From Deroplatys truncata (taxonomy: Eukaryota; Arthropoda; Insecta; Mantodea; Mantidae), in the NCBI GenBank assembly GCA_030765065.1, contig CM060990.1, forward strand, positions 456,280,321-456,344,320: a DNA stretch of 64,000 nucleotides. Direction: 5' to 3'. The translations under genes and the position numbers were made by a program. Under the pieces are notes generated by a model. That model searched no databases. It worked only from the letters and a program-made list of their open reading frames with translations, and had not been told where the DNA came from. Positions 46,801-59,406 of the stretch are shown here, piece after piece. Each line of letters begins with the position of its first letter. Positions within the stretch are counted from its first letter, which is position 1.

Positions 46801-46943
46801 CTCACTTAAGTGAACTTATGTCATGGTTTTTATTTCTATGAGACTGTGCCACTTGCCCGAAGAAATGTAAACTTTCCATTGCATTTATACCTTGATTTCT
46901 GTTATTTTCCGTGATTTCACTTCTAGCATTTCTTCTTTTTCCT

Positions 46944-47750
46944 TTAGTTTCTTTCTTGAGTGTTTCTAATGCTTGCTATTGATTTTCGAACTTCTTTCCT
47001 AGCTTCTGTTGACCCTTTTCTAGCTCCTATTGCCGCTTTTCTAGCACCTTTTCTATTTTCTGTTTCCCCGTTTCTAGCTACCGTTGTCCCTTTTCTAGCT
47101 CCGGTTGCCCTTTTTCTATCTTCTCTCCTAGATGATTTTCTCCCATTTTCTGTTGACACGTTTTCTATTTTACTTTCTAGCTCTTTCCCGAATTTGTTTC
47201 CTAGCTCTTGCCAGCTTTGGGGACTTTCCTCCCTCATAATTGTTAACATTACCATTATCACCCTGAAATCACTTCCCCATTCCTGAATTATATACTATTT
47301 CTCCTGGACTTCTACTGTTTCCTGCTTCTGAGCTATTCTGCATCTTTTGACCATTTTCTGTTAACCTAATTTGTACACTTTCTTGTCTGCTATTACTGTC
47401 TCCATTACCTACATTGAATTCTTTTCACCTAATATTTTTTCACTGCTTAACCACATCTACGTGAATGACACTGAAACAAATAAACTTAAGACTCAGTACC
47501 TGAGCAGATACATTCACTGCTGTTTACTGATGCTGACGTCTTCTTTCTTCTTTCCGCTCGCCGTGTATCTGTGTAGTTAGAGATAACGCCATTCTGGATT
47601 CTCTTCCTTCCTCCCTTTTCGTACTCACCTTCTGATGGTCCTCAATTCGAAGTCCCGCGATGGTGCGCCATTTTTGAGGCCGTGTAATGGTGTTTAAATA
47701 TTTTTGATCCCGCGATAGTGCCAATATTGTTGCCATACAAAGCGACAATT
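46944..47750 (-). pseudogene. Gag-like region of the deleted Gypsy element
   Basis: A charged, coiled-coil-like minus-strand frame (about 47261-46944) with ELGNKFGKELESKIENVST and repeated ARKG/ARKE units lies between the 5' LTR and the integrase tail, the position of gag. Similar KLE-rich gag N-termini occur in insect Gypsy elements. The plus strand shows the matching CTAGCTCC-type internal repetition (46990-47110). Fossil, not functional. Confidence 0.5.
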
Positions 47751-47765
47751 TTGATGTATACTTTA

Positions 47766-48530
47766 ACTCAGGGTATGCGTGAATGTATTGCGAAAGGATA
47801 ACACCAGTTTAGTTAACTGATAAATGTTTAATGTTAACTTAAACTGTTAAGTTTGAGAACTATCGCAGACTTTTGAATTTAGGAATTAATTACCTACTTA
47901 TATAATTAAGAGAAGCGTCATTTGCCGTTAGTCGTAGAAATTTTACTCGGAAATGTCCCTCGCAAAAGCCGCTAAGTCTTTCTCAGTTAAGCGATAACTA
48001 ATCGCTAAACAACTTAAAACAGCACACGAGTAGTCACAATAGTTGTCATCCGAGTAAGTCACAGGACAAAGTGAATAAGTAGCTCTGATTTAGAATGCAC
48101 GTCCTTTTGTAAGTTCCGCCTACCTATCGTTACCGCTACCAACGTCCCTTCTCACGCGGCCTAATCTTAAAACTCTAAGTATGCGTATCTAACACTGTTA
48201 CTATGGGGTACCTTCTCGAAACTAGAAAGTTCATTCCCTCTGTAATTTACAGAATTCCTGCCCACGTGGCTTTGCAAAAATACTGAGTCTAATCTCTAAC
48301 TGCATTCCAAGAACCTTTAAGCCAGTGTTTTCTATAGTCGGCTGTTACAAATGACTTTAGTTACCTCAATTGCTAACTGGCTTTTACTTTCCAGACAAAT
48401 TTTCCAACTTGGCCTTATTACATTATACATTGATTTAATATACATAAATTATTTATTGAAACTATTTATCTTACTATAATTTGTTTATTGAATTATTTAT
48501 ATCTTACGGTCGATAATTACGGTATCAAAA
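47766..48530 (-). repeat. 5' LTR of the deleted Gypsy element
   Basis: Partner of the LTR at 45.23-45.99 kb. Minus-strand start near TGATACCGTAATTATCGACC (48527). Confidence 0.88.
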
Positions 48531-49786
48531 TTACTGTAATTAATTTTAACACAGTTATTACTGAAAAATAGCGTTTCCATTTGGTTATGGATTCAAACCC
48601 AGACTGCACAAATAATGCATTGCATATTCATGCAATATTCAAGTATTCTTAGGTAATATATGTTTTTTGTCGCTAAACGTAGCTCAGTGGCAACGTAATT
48701 TCCTTCTCTCCACAGTCGCTACTTCTTATTTATGCACTTTGCCTGCCCCTAAAAACATATTTCTAGTCGGAATCCGTTTCAATTTGTCCACTGGAGATCT
48801 ACAGTTCACATGGATTTCAGTGTAATCTCCTCTCCACTTCGCAGGCGTGACAGATAACAAACTGGTGCCATAAAATAGTCTACGAAGCCGGCGGTTGCAC
48901 CACCATAAATCATACCTCGAACGGAATAAGTTTCATAACAGCGTATGGCATCAATTTTCAGTTCAAACTTTTGAACACAGCAGTTGTTTTTCTCTTCTCT
49001 CGTTTTTATCAGTGTAGGTTTATATTTTTTTTTTAAATTTTGTGGTAAAGTATTTGCAAATTTGAATTACAATTACACAACAAAAATATTGATAGTCACG
49101 CAAATTAATCTGTTCAGAAGAGTATTACAAAATATCTTCCCAACACACTTTGGGATTAACTGAAGCCATTGTTTTACAATATTTTCAAATAAAGCTTAAT
49201 AGCACACTTTTTAATTAATTTTAGCGATATAATAGTGTGAGAATGGTTTTAAATTATTTAAAGGCTACGAGAACGTATGTCGAACTCAGTATGTACAGTT
49301 ATCATTTGGAACCGGGAGGCAGTTAGAAAATGGAATTTCAACTAGATGTATTTCTTATTGCTTTAATGCTAAAAATGTGTATAAAATTGTTGCGTCATCT
49401 CATAAATACACGTGTGTGGATCACGTTTTGCTAAAAGGCAATCTTTTTATCTTACACTATAACTAGAATGCTAAATAAAAGGACACTTATCGATGGGTAC
49501 GTAAACGAATTTAAAATATGGTTTCGACAATCAACTGTTTTGTATTTGTCTAACCTGAGCATGCTCTTTGCAAAGCTCAGGAGAAACAAAATAACGATTA
49601 TGTAAAACTCCATAGGTATTCCTATAATGTAAAATTCAAACAAACAACAAAACAAAATAAACCAGATTAACATAAACCATGGGCAATTATTAGAACAAAA
49701 GTTATATAAAATCCTCAAACATTTAGTATTATTAAGCCCTGAATACTTCGGAAATTCGCTAGTGTTTTGAAGCAGGTGATTGGACA

Positions 49787-49789
<3 letters not shown>
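48531..49789. other. Unannotated stretch
   Basis: AT-rich, no supported gene. Short tRNA-like strings at 48.59 and 48.68 kb were judged too weak to call. Confidence 0.5.

Positions 49790-49844
<55 letters not shown>
49790..49844. repeat. TA dinucleotide microsatellite
   Basis: About 27 uninterrupted TA units. Confidence 0.99.
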
Positions 49845-49847
<3 letters not shown>

Positions 49848-49849
49848 TT

Positions 49850-50530
49850 CAATGAGCCATATAGTACCTTTATGTGTAGTATCTGTTTGTCTATTTCTTC
49901 TGATTTCCCAGTTTTAAAATATGTAATATATCAAACTCACACGTACTTCATTATTTATTACAGATTCACACACTTCCGTATGTACTTTTTGATTGGGAAT
50001 AATTTCAAAGTAAGCAATATAAAAACTTTTCCACGTAAAATACGGAAAACAAAGCCATAACTGTTCGCTAAGTCATTTTTTACTACTAATGAATCATGCG
50101 GGAATGGGGATCGCTTTATTGATTCCGGATGACAGTTCAACCTCAGAAATCCACAAGAAGTAACAACATCCGGAATGTTACAAATATTTATTTTACAAAG
50201 AATGTATATGTCAATGCGTTCTTGATTTTTCAGGTAGTAAGATTTGTCTATGTCGTAAGGTTTACTAGTTAAAAACTTCCTTCAGAATGAAGAGGACTTT
50301 ATAGGCTATTCACAAAAAGGTATGCATTTTATTAGGAATGACATGTTCAAAGTACAATATCTTAATTAAAATCTTTTAAGCCATATCTGAGAAAATAAAA
50401 CAAAGCATTTCGTTCACGTAAGGAGCCGTTTGGAGTAGGGGATTTTCTTTAATATCTGAGTCTGGTATGCTTGAACGATGTGTGCCTCAAGATTGAAATT
50501 TGGTATTTATTCGACCTTTCATTTATGAAT
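49850..50530. other. Unannotated AT-rich stretch
   Basis: No supported feature. Confidence 0.5.
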
Positions 50531-50532
50531 TA

Positions 50533-50612
50533 TGTTTACTCTCTCTCTGTCTCATTCTGTGTGTGTGGGAGAGACAGAGAGAGAGAGAAGAGAGAGATAT
50601 TTTCTCTCCCTC
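50533..50612. repeat. CT, GT and GA simple-sequence tract
   Basis: CTCTCTCTCTGTCTC followed by GTGTGTGTGG and then GAGAGACAGAGAGAGAG, which is partly self-complementary and could fold back. Confidence 0.9.
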
Positions 50613-53235
50613 ATCCCCCACACACATACGCGACCTCCTAAAAATTGCTTTTGCTCTTTTCAGGCAATCCCAAAAGCTATATTTGGGATGAAAGCCCTAC
50701 ATGGAATACTTTAGTGAAATGCAATATTTCCAATACCTATCATACCTCAGTGGTGGACAAACTAAAAAGTCAAGGGATAATAGTGCTTGTTTGCTATATT
50801 TTAGAAAACATATGTGTTACCGCACCTTTAACATTGAAATGAAATATGGAGGAACATAGATTCGCATTTCAAAACCATAAAAGAATAACCTCGTAAGTAA
50901 GAAATAAATAGAAAATGATAGGAAAGTTTCCAGTTATTTGTTTATCAACAGAGAACGGCCAAAGCATATTTGACATTAACTCGTTTGTATTATGAATATT
51001 TGCTATTGATGTTTCACTTGCTATTAGCAATCGTCATAGAACATCAGGCCTAGGGCTTACTAGTGGCTTTGAGGTTCAGATAATACGCTTTACGCCCAGG
51101 GCAACATGATCAACACAATGAATTCACTGTGCACATTCACTGGCTTTTGCTCTTGTTGAACAGAGAATCTATTTTTGGCAGTTATTTTACGAGTAACTGC
51201 AATAGCTTGTGAGATTTTAGTTTATTATTCAAATAAACACAATATACAAGTTTTTAATTCGGAATATGTGAATATATGAACATTAATGTTAAAAATGAAT
51301 AATATAAAGAAGTAAATAAAGAATCATTAGGCTTCGGACTCTCTGAAACTACTATGGAGTTCCAGTTTGAGTACTTGTGCAGGGTTAGTTGAAAATACCC
51401 GTCTGCACTCGTCGGTTTTATAGAGATTCTGATTATTTTGGAAGTAAGCTCATTTCTGTTATTTAAAAACGAGGCCATTAGTTTGTGTAATTGAACGCTA
51501 TTTGCAATTCTTTGGAAATCACGATCTAAACGTCTTCTAGAGGAGGAAATACTCTATGTAGAATAGAGAACTGGGGTCATTAAGACGGTGTCAAATTGAC
51601 GCTACAGTTGATTAGTCAGACATGTCATACTTTGAAAGCTAACTATTACTAAAACCTCGATTACGAAAAGCGTTTCAAGTGTAATATTGAAATGTGTAAG
51701 AACATACGGAATGTTGAGTTTAAAATAAGGGACCTTGGGCTATTTTAGTTAAAACCTAAACCGTATGCCCAAGAAGTCTTAAATACAGCTTTTCAAATAA
51801 ATTAAACATATGTTACTTTAAACTATATTGAAACTATACTTTACGTTTATTTAAACTATATTTACAGGCAAATGTTATGAAACAGCACGAACTCTCTCAG
51901 TGGAAGACACCTGTAAAGGGTTTTTTGATCCGTGGTTTAAAATATCGAACTCGATTGAGACTTAAAAAAATCGCAGATTCCTTTAAAACCCTTTTTTTTC
52001 TGGGTAATTTACTATCGTTGCGTGTTTCGACAGAAATTCACACAATAGGCAACCTTCTTCCTTTAATATTTAAGATTTCGAATTCAATCGTTAAACACCA
52101 ACTTCTTCCTTATATTCCTGGTACTCATTTATAAAAGAAAAATGTAATTCACATTTCAAATACACTCGATTTTGAGAAAAACAATATAGAATGCTGCCTA
52201 AGATATTTGAATGCATTATCAGATTTCATAATTAAAATTTTCAGCAGACACATTTTACCACCTCAGCGGTCGTTAATAAAATGCAACATAATTCATATCC
52301 TTAAATTGCTTGCAACTCTTACAAAATATGCTGCATTTAGTTTCAATTTAAGCAAAAGTTCAAATTAGCTGATAGCTTACGAGAACTGGCAAATAATACA
52401 CCTCAATTAATGATTGGTGGCTGTTAATTAAGGAATCAGAATGCATGAAACTAGGTGAATCTGACCATTCCATCGTTACAGTTTATAAATGCCCCTTTCG
52501 CAAGGTAAGTAATGCAGTTCGAAAAAATTGCTCGTATTCCGAATTTCTGCATGGAAGTACAGTCGAGTGCGTGGAACCGTGCCTATATAATGCGAGTAGT
52601 TTGTGTTTTTAAGGAAAAACCAGCTCTGCAACGCCCAGCCCACAACGCTTAACTGATTCCAGAACCCCACTTAACACATTAAATAAACAAACAGAAACAA
52701 AAAAAAAACACTATAGGAAACCAAAAGTATCGACACGTTTCCGTGAACTCCCTGCACCTTAGAAGACTGTGAAGTCATTCAAATGTATCGGGTAGTTACA
52801 TCTTCACATATGTAGATTAGTGTCATCTATAAAACAGCTAAAAGAGAACAGATTTTAGAGGGCAGTATCACTCCTTAAATTCTATGGCACGACAATCCAT
52901 GAGTCCAGGTCTACCGTACACCCGCTGTGTCCTCTGCCTTGATAAGTGAAGGATAGCATGGGAATGCGACAAATAGTAATGAATTCCATTTATTGCACTG
53001 CGTATGCTCTATGCGGTCCGCGTTGAAACTCTGGCAAGCAGAAGAATGAATCCCGAAATTCAAATTTCCGAGAAATCTCAATATGAAATTCTTGGGTGGA
53101 ATATACTTCCTCTATAACCCATGGGTTGACGTTAAAGAAATAAAAATTTTAGAAATAATTCCGCTTATATATAAACACAACCTTTAATTTTCAGAGACAT
53201 GTAAACATACCCTTCAATTTTCAGAGTAAAGGTTT
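50613..53235. other. Unannotated AT-rich intergenic stretch
   Basis: No coding region or repeat boundary could be supported. Confidence 0.5.
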
Positions 53236-53240
53236 AGATT

Positions 53241-53300
53241 GATTCAGTGGCAGTATGCTTAGTATTCTAAACTTTATTCGAGTTCGAATCCCAACGGGTG
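53241..53300 (+). repeat. tRNA-like fragment
   Basis: CAGTGGCAGTATGCTTA resembles an A box, and GAGTTCGAATCCCAACGG (about 53279) is a good B box about 38 bp on. The acceptor arms do not pair by eye, so this is a tRNA pseudogene or SINE head rather than a working tRNA gene. Confidence 0.4.
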
Positions 53301-53304
53301 GGGA

Positions 53305-54295
53305 AATCTTACTTTAAGTACATTATCGCCATATCCATGAGTTTGATACGTACGAACAAGATTGCAAATACATATGTGTATGATAGAGCGGATTCAAAAT
53401 CAAAAATAAATTCCAATAACAAACTATTACCACGGAAAGTAACTCAAGTGAACTCATTGGAAGTTAGCAACTCGTTCCAAAGTGACAACCTCCGGTATCA
53501 CATTAGGTGTCTCGATACGAAGTTTTCGAGAAAATTTCACTTGTTCAAAATTTTCTTGGAAAAGCTCTTCATACATTGCAGAATCAGAATCCAACTGCAG
53601 TGTTGTTTGTCCATTTAAGTGACTGAAAACACGTTTAAATAGATGTGCGCAGGTATGTACAAATAGTGCTCAAATAAAACTTTATTTTTTCGTAATCCTG
53701 TATTCATATACTTCTACCACATGCTCCCCATGACGCAGTTTTTCTTCACTTTATTTCAAATTATCGGTACTCGTTTTTATCAGGTTTTTGAGGATATGAA
53801 AACAATCCCTTATTGATATCAAGCATAGTTTTATATTTAGGATTTTAATAATTTAATACAGTCGAATTACATTCTTAAAAAAATAAAGGTTGGACTTACT
53901 TTTTTATTTCTTTCAGGAAAATGTTTGGTGTTACACCCAATTTAATTTTTGATTATAAAGATAGCAAGGAATAATATGCAAAGTTTAAAACTTTCAAATT
54001 TTGATTATGTGGGCGTTTCAAATCAGACTGAATTTTTAGTTATTTAAATTAATTTTCTTAAGTAAGACAAATGGGACAACGATAAATAATCCTCTGCTAT
54101 AATTGTGTTCAGGTAATCTGTATTATAATTTTCAGCTTAATTGATTGAAATTTGTAGAAATAGGAATTTCAATACCCAATAGCTTTAGAGCTTGTATACA
54201 GGATGTAACAATATGTTACAAAGTTCGTGGTAGATAGATGCACTATGTGATAATATTTTGTTTATAAGTGTATATCCAGAAACTCTTTGTTTACA
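53305..54295. other. Unannotated AT-rich stretch
   Basis: One 106-codon open frame starts at 53298 but shows no family motif. I see nothing else. Confidence 0.45.
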
Positions 54296-54303
54296 TGCTA
54301 GAG

Positions 54304-54486
54304 CAGGGATGCCCAACCTTACAGAGAAAGGGGATGAATGTAGTTTCGTTTCCCACTCATTTCCACTTGTGCTGCCAAGGACTGAAACTTGATTGGTTTA
54401 GCTTGTCAGGCTCTTCAAATATAGTAGGTGCGGTGAACTATGGACTTTGAACCTTAGCTCTTAAGAGAAGAGGTTGGGCTTCACTG
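54304..54486. mobile_element. hAT-type MITE, 183 bp
   Basis: The left end CAGGGATGCCCAACCT is matched by the right end AGGTTGGGCTTCACTG, whose reverse complement is CAGTGAAGCCCAACCT (14 of 16). The 8-bp flanks TGCTAGAG (54296-54303) and TCCTAGAG (54487-54494) agree at 7 of 8. CAG-type ends with an 8-bp duplication identify a hAT non-autonomous element. No coding capacity. Confidence 0.85.
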
Positions 54487-54494
54487 TCCTAGAG

Positions 54495-55105
54495 TCTCCG
54501 AAACGAGAAGGGGAATGCCTGTAGGTGAACAAATAAACTCCACGACAAACAGTAGACGCTACATTTAACAGTTTTCGATTGTTTATCAATTGCACATCAG
54601 CTGTTACATAATGCATAGCAGTCCTTTACCATATCTACAGCCAACAGCAGTGTTTACGGTACTATTCTATTTATTAGTCTCATACTTTACAGTATTAATT
54701 CGTGTGGCTATCGTAAAGTGGGAATGAACAATGTCGGCCTTGTACACAAATGCAGGATACTCTGAGTTGCTTCTCATTTATGGAGAAATCTGAAGGAATA
54801 CGAGAGAGGCTCTATCAACAATGACAGCCCAAAAACGTTACCCAGCCCACACCCTGCTTCCAAGATTGGAGAGGCGTTTAAATGAAACAGGAAACAGAAA
54901 ACTTTAGCCTTCACACGAAATGTTGAAAGATCAGTTAATTCACATTTATTGACACATTAAAAGTTTACTATAACGCCCGGCACTTAAAATTATTTACGAG
55001 ATAGTAAGTCGCCATTGGAGTATGCTTTCTCAAAATGAATTCGAGAACGCCTTGGTGTTTACCAGAAAAAATGTGAGTCGGCTGGAGAATTTAATCTCCT
55101 ACCGG
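54495..55105. other. Unannotated AT-rich stretch
   Basis: No supported feature. Confidence 0.5.
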
Positions 55106-55107
55106 TA

Positions 55108-55185
55108 TGTTGCCATGGTATCGCGGTTGGTTAGAACATCGGCACGGTAGGTTGAAGATCCTTGGTTAAAATCCCGTCTATAGCA
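55108..55185 (+). repeat. tRNA-like fragment
   Basis: TCGCGGTTGGTTAGAAC resembles an A box, and CCTTGGTTAAAATCCCG (about 55161) is a degenerate B box. Spacing fits a tRNA-derived head, but arms do not pair well. Likely SINE head or pseudogene. Confidence 0.4.
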
Positions 55186-55238
55186 TTGAATTTCTCAGTA
55201 GTATTGTACATTTCCAATTTAAGCCCACACACGGCATG

Positions 55239-55506
55239 AAATTAAATTAAATTGAGTTTTATTTATGGACGCTCTTTAACTGCGGTGGTCCGTAGCGTCC
55301 CCATTCTACAGTGGGCGTGAAAGACCGGAAATTTTACTCAGGGCCTCTTTATCAGGCTTGAGGTTCTTTTACGTGCCGTAAATCAACGACACGGGACCAC
55401 CGGCTTTACTTCCTTTCCGAAGGAAGCCATGCTAAGGATTTTTACGCCCGAAAACTAATCCATCGCCCTCCGCCGGGTTTGAACCCGCGACCTCGGGAAA
55501 ACACAC
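55239..55506 (-). mobile_element. tRNA-derived SINE, family A, copy 3, head truncated
   Basis: The tail CCATAAATAAAACTCAATTT (minus strand) and the full central body are present, ending in the B box GGGTTTGAACCCGCGA, but the A-box part of the tRNA head is missing. Flanks ACACACGGCATG (55227-55238) and ACACACGACATG (55507-55518) agree at 11 of 12. A head truncation with target duplication is what LINE-driven priming produces. Confidence 0.9.
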
Positions 55507-55519
55507 ACACACGACATGT

Positions 55520-57300
55520 GTGGAGGAACAGTTAATTATCAGAAAACAGGCAGCTTAAGCTTTAACAAACATCTTTGTGGATGTCCGCGGATGTCACATA
55601 ACCAGGTGATGCACAAACTGTTTCGAAGTTGGCGGCAACTATTTTGAGCACCATCGGTAGTTCATTAAATGTTATCTGCTTGCCTACATTAATTAAGTTT
55701 TCTTCTTAACTTCTTTGCTATCTTTTGTGATCAGTATTGCCTATGTCTTACTCCATAGTTCAGAGACTCTAGCATATATACAAGCGTTTTGGACATGGGT
55801 TTATTAAAAATTATGATCACGTAGTAACATCTACCTACCACCAAACCTTATAACATTTGTTTATTTGTTTATACTTTGTATAAAGGGAAAAATCCTTTAA
55901 ACAAAGTTCTAAGTTCATGTGTCATATATGCTTTAAAGAACGTAGTAAAACATCAGAACAGAGCAAAAGACATATAGGTACATGGAATAGATACCTCCGC
56001 TATAGCTCTAGTGCATGATTAAATAATTGCTATAATTATATAACACATTCTTTAAAATTATCTTCCTCGTTTGAGACACGGGTTGTGTTCACCAGACAGG
56101 AACTTAAAACTAAACCCAGAGCATCATTATATCTTCAGCATGTTCGTACCCTAATGCTTGTCTATCTTCTTTTCCGAGATGTATGTAGCAATTTTAAAAC
56201 AGGATTTTCACTTCTCTACCAAATCATAAGCCGCAGCAACAAAATACTGAGTACAGCTCCCTTTGTTCTCCCTTAGCTTTGTCTTTGGCTTTTTGTGTCT
56301 ATGCTATTACAGCAGGATGCTGTATTCGGTAGCTCCGCGCTGTTCTCTGGCTTACTTTGCTATTATTTTGAGAGGTATTGCCAGCTGAAAGGGGAAATCG
56401 TATGGACGCTACATATGTAATAAAAGGGAGATATCTCATTAAAATGTAGAATGGAAATTCGTAAACACTGGACGGTTTCAATTGATGGAACATTCCTTTT
56501 TTTATACATAGAGGATGCTTGGAAAGTTGTTCATACGTATACACCTATAGGACTAAGGGATAGGAAAGAAAAATGTTCACTGAATTTTATACTATACTAA
56601 CTCAATAAAACAAAAGATCTTTTCAAGTTACTCTTTGAGTAACATTTACACTTTGAGTTACAGTTTGCGCGTACATTTACATTGTAGAGGCATAAGTTTA
56701 TACGGATTGAATGCGCTCCTATTAACAGTGTATATAATTCAGGTAGAAAAACAAGGTATTTCAATACAATTTTGTTGAATCTTCAGCAATTTATTAGGGC
56801 TTAGGGTATTTTTATAGCAAAGTTGCAAAGTCGCGCAATAAATTCCGCGTGTTTGAAAATCCATTAGCTAAGATCTGAGACACATCTATCTACATGATGT
56901 AAGCACAGTATTTCAGCCCATTTCACGCACAATGTCGCGGAAAGTATTTCTATGGATTACACCGAAGTTGCTGAATTTTCATCTTGATTTCTCATAAGAA
57001 GGGAAATATTGGTCATCTAATTGTTAGGAGCCCTGCAATAGGAACGGCAACGTATGAAAGATTAAATTTTATTTATGATCATGCCGGCCTTGATAGAGGA
57101 ACACAGCAACTGCCAATTTTCTTCACCTTACGGTCGAAAGCAACACATACTTATACCTTCCACCCCATATGCGATATTATTGCTGCTTTCGCACAGCTAG
57201 AGCAAGCCAAGATCTACTCCTCTGCCCCCATTCACCAAGACATCATATGGCCAGTGTGTCTCCTCTTCACGGCCGACCCTAATTTTCCATGAGCTGGTGC
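55520..57300. other. Unannotated stretch
   Basis: A 102-codon open frame at 56984-57292 has somewhat balanced composition but no motif I recognise, and it runs into a SINE-like piece. Not called as a gene. Confidence 0.45.
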
Positions 57301-57304
57301 ACTA

Positions 57305-57425
57305 GAACCTTACCAACGGTGATGGTTCAGACGCTGAGTCTGTGACTAACATTCGGGAGAACCTGGGCTCAACCCCCAGAACCAAAAAAGCTGGTGGAGG
57401 GCTTTCTCCGATCTGTCATAGCGAA
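57305..57425 (+). repeat. tRNA-headed SINE-like fragment
   Basis: GATGGTTCAGACGCTGAG resembles an A box and GGGCTCAACCCCC (57369) a B box, followed by GGGCTTTCTCCG as in module B copies at 11.2 and 60.75 kb. It is short and probably truncated. Confidence 0.5.
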
Positions 57426-57544
57426 TTGGGTTGATATTTCGAAAATTTCCACTATTTTACCTTCCCATCGCTACGTCCTATCTGCTTCTTTCACGGGCAT
57501 ATAGTAAGAATCTGATGTATGTGACAGTTTTGAAACATTGTATA

Positions 57545-59406
57545 CAGGGTGAATCACCTAAACCTTGCACCGCAAATATTTCGGAAATGGAAAGTGCTAT
57601 TGATGTGCAGTTTTCACAGCATTGATTGGTAGTCAGGGGCTCGTACATTTAGCCTATAAACAGATTTTAGTAATACTTAGAAAGTGTATTTTTGAGCAAA
57701 CATACAGTTTTTTAAATGGACAAATACCTAGTTACATCAACAGCATAAAGGTAGGGTTAATTAGAATGTCAGTGGCGTTTGTTGCACGATTCTAGTACAA
57801 GTGGTTTACGAGAAGTCTTATTTTGAAACTTTTACGCACCGACACTTGTACAACCTGTGGTAGCACAAACTAAGGAAAAACAAAAGGGAATTACAATATT
57901 TCTGTGGATTATTACAAATAAAGAGAACATAGACCTTCAAAGGTTGTGTTCAAAATGACCACCGGTAGCTTCAATACACGCTTCCAGTCTGCTATGGAAA
58001 GACTGCTGCACACGTTCTAGCATTTCAGCGGAAATTTCAGAGCAGGCAGCAGTAATACGTCGTTTTATATCGTTTGGTGTAGTTGGTACATTCTTGTAGA
58101 CAGTGTCTTTCAGCCTTCCCCACAGAAAAAAAGTCTAAAGGGGTCGGATCCGGTGAACGGGCCGGCCAAGGTACAGGTCCACTTCGTCCAATCCAACGAT
58201 TTGGAAACAATCCGTTAAGACAAGCTGTAGTACTTCGTGGACTATGGGCTGGAGAGCCATCATGTTGATACCACAGGTTCCTCCTAGTCTGCAAAGGAAC
58301 GTCTTCTAGCATCTGTGGCAGATGGTCTGTCAGGAGGCTGTGATACTTGTGCGAGTACATTGTTCCCTCCATGAACAAAGGGCCTATGAGCTGATGGTTC
58401 ACTATCCCACACCACACGTTTAAACTCCATGTACGCTGACGTTCCACCTGACAAAGCAAACGGGGATTCTGCGGTTTACCTGGCCATGATTAGTAAATGT
58501 TGTGTCATCACCAAACAAGATACATAATGAATCTGGAGTATCATGTATTAATGCCCATGTACAAAAGTTAACACGATTTTCAAAATCGTTTCCATGCAGC
58601 TATTGATGGAGAGAGATGTGATAGGGATGAAACCTATGTCGATGGGGAATGCCCAGTACACTTGCCTGAGTTATGCCACTTCCACGTGCAATTGTGCGGG
58701 AACTAATTTGCGGATCTACTGCAACGGCAGCCAAAACATTAATTTCTGCCTCTTCTCCAGTCACTTGTTTGTTTCCGTTACGTTTCTAGGTGTAACAGTA
58801 CCGCTTTCACGTAATTGGTTGAAGAGCTTGATAAACAATTGCAGAGATGGTTGACGTCTATTGGGATACGTTTCCGCATACACCGTACAGGAACAAACTG
58901 CATTCTTCCTACACACTCCATACACCATGAGCATATCGGCATTTTCTGCATTAGTAAACCTCATCTTCCACTCACGACTTACTGCTTGAACTGTCAAAAA
59001 CTAACTGACCAGAAAGTCGCAATGCAATCAATGAACAAAAACACAATGCAAAAAAACATAACAACAATGTACCTAGCAACTAAGCAGGTTGAATGGGACA
59101 AACAATTGTCTGGGTGGAAACTTTTCAAAATACGATTTCTCGTAAACCACTTGCACTAGAATCTTGCAACAAAGACCATTGATATTCTAATTTACCCTAC
59201 CTTTATTCTGTTGATGTAACTAGGCATTGTTGTATTTAAAAATTGTATGTTTGCTCAAAAAATACACTTTCTCAGTATTATTAAAATCTGTTTATAGGCT
59301 AAATGTACGAGACCCTGACTACCAATAAATGCTGTGAAAACTGCGCATCATTAGCACTTTCCATTTCCGAAATATTTGCGGTGCAAGCTTTAGGTGATTC
59401 AACCTG
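57545..59406 (-). mobile_element. DUF4817-type mariner-related transposon (DD41D), copy 2, about 300-bp TIRs
   Basis: The left end starts CAGGGTGAATCACCTAAACC and the right end is its inverted partner (...GGTGATTCAACCTG), with TA outside both ends (57543-57544 and 59407-59408). The inverted repeats run about 297 bp inward on each side (to about 57841 and from about 59112) with roughly 10% mismatch by eye. The transposase lies on the minus strand between them. A (TC)n tract begins 15 bp beyond the right end. Confidence 0.92.
58030..58997 (-). pseudogene. DUF4817-type transposase (DD41D), broken
   Basis: The minus-strand start at 58997 gives KMRFTNAENADMLMVYGVCR and YAETYPNRRQPS, the DUF4817 helix-turn-helix, then FIKLFNQLRESGTVTPRN. 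A middle segment has ISSRTIARGSGITQASVLG. The catalytic part (58459-58037) reads SLNVWCGIVNHQLIGPLF, LPQMLEDVPLQTR, WYQHDGSPAHS, NRWIGRSGPVPWPARSPDPT and PLDFF. I count 41 residues between the HDG and LDFF aspartates, i.e. DD41D as in the rosa group. The first catalytic aspartate region (FGDDTTF) lies in another frame. At least three frame changes break it. Confidence 0.85.

Larger units (their letters stand above)
45226..48530 (-). mobile_element. Ty3/Gypsy LTR retrotransposon, internally deleted, minus strand
   Basis: Two long direct repeats (about 45.23-45.99 kb and 47.77-48.53 kb, roughly 0.76 kb each) flank 1.77 kb of interior. Minus-strand reading gives a Gag-like segment near the 5' LTR and an integrase C-terminal tail near the 3' LTR. 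Most of pol is absent, and the element is plainly broken by a large internal loss plus several smaller breaks. By eye the LTRs differ at about 15-20% of positions, which suggests an old insertion. Primer-binding-like strings TGGCACTATCGCGGGA and GGCGCACCATCGCGGGA lie near 47.72 and 47.66 kb (minus strand). Confidence 0.88.

Noticed and set aside
48580-48720. tRNA or SINE at 48.6-48.7 kb
   Set aside because: The B-box-like string is on the minus strand and the A-box-like string is on the plus strand, so they do not form one unit.
49452-50060. Open frames through the TA microsatellite on both strands
   Set aside because: They are artefacts of the TA repeat (YIYI runs).
56984-57292. 102-codon open frame as a gene
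   Set aside because: There is no recognisable motif, splice context or start context, and it runs into a SINE-like repeat.
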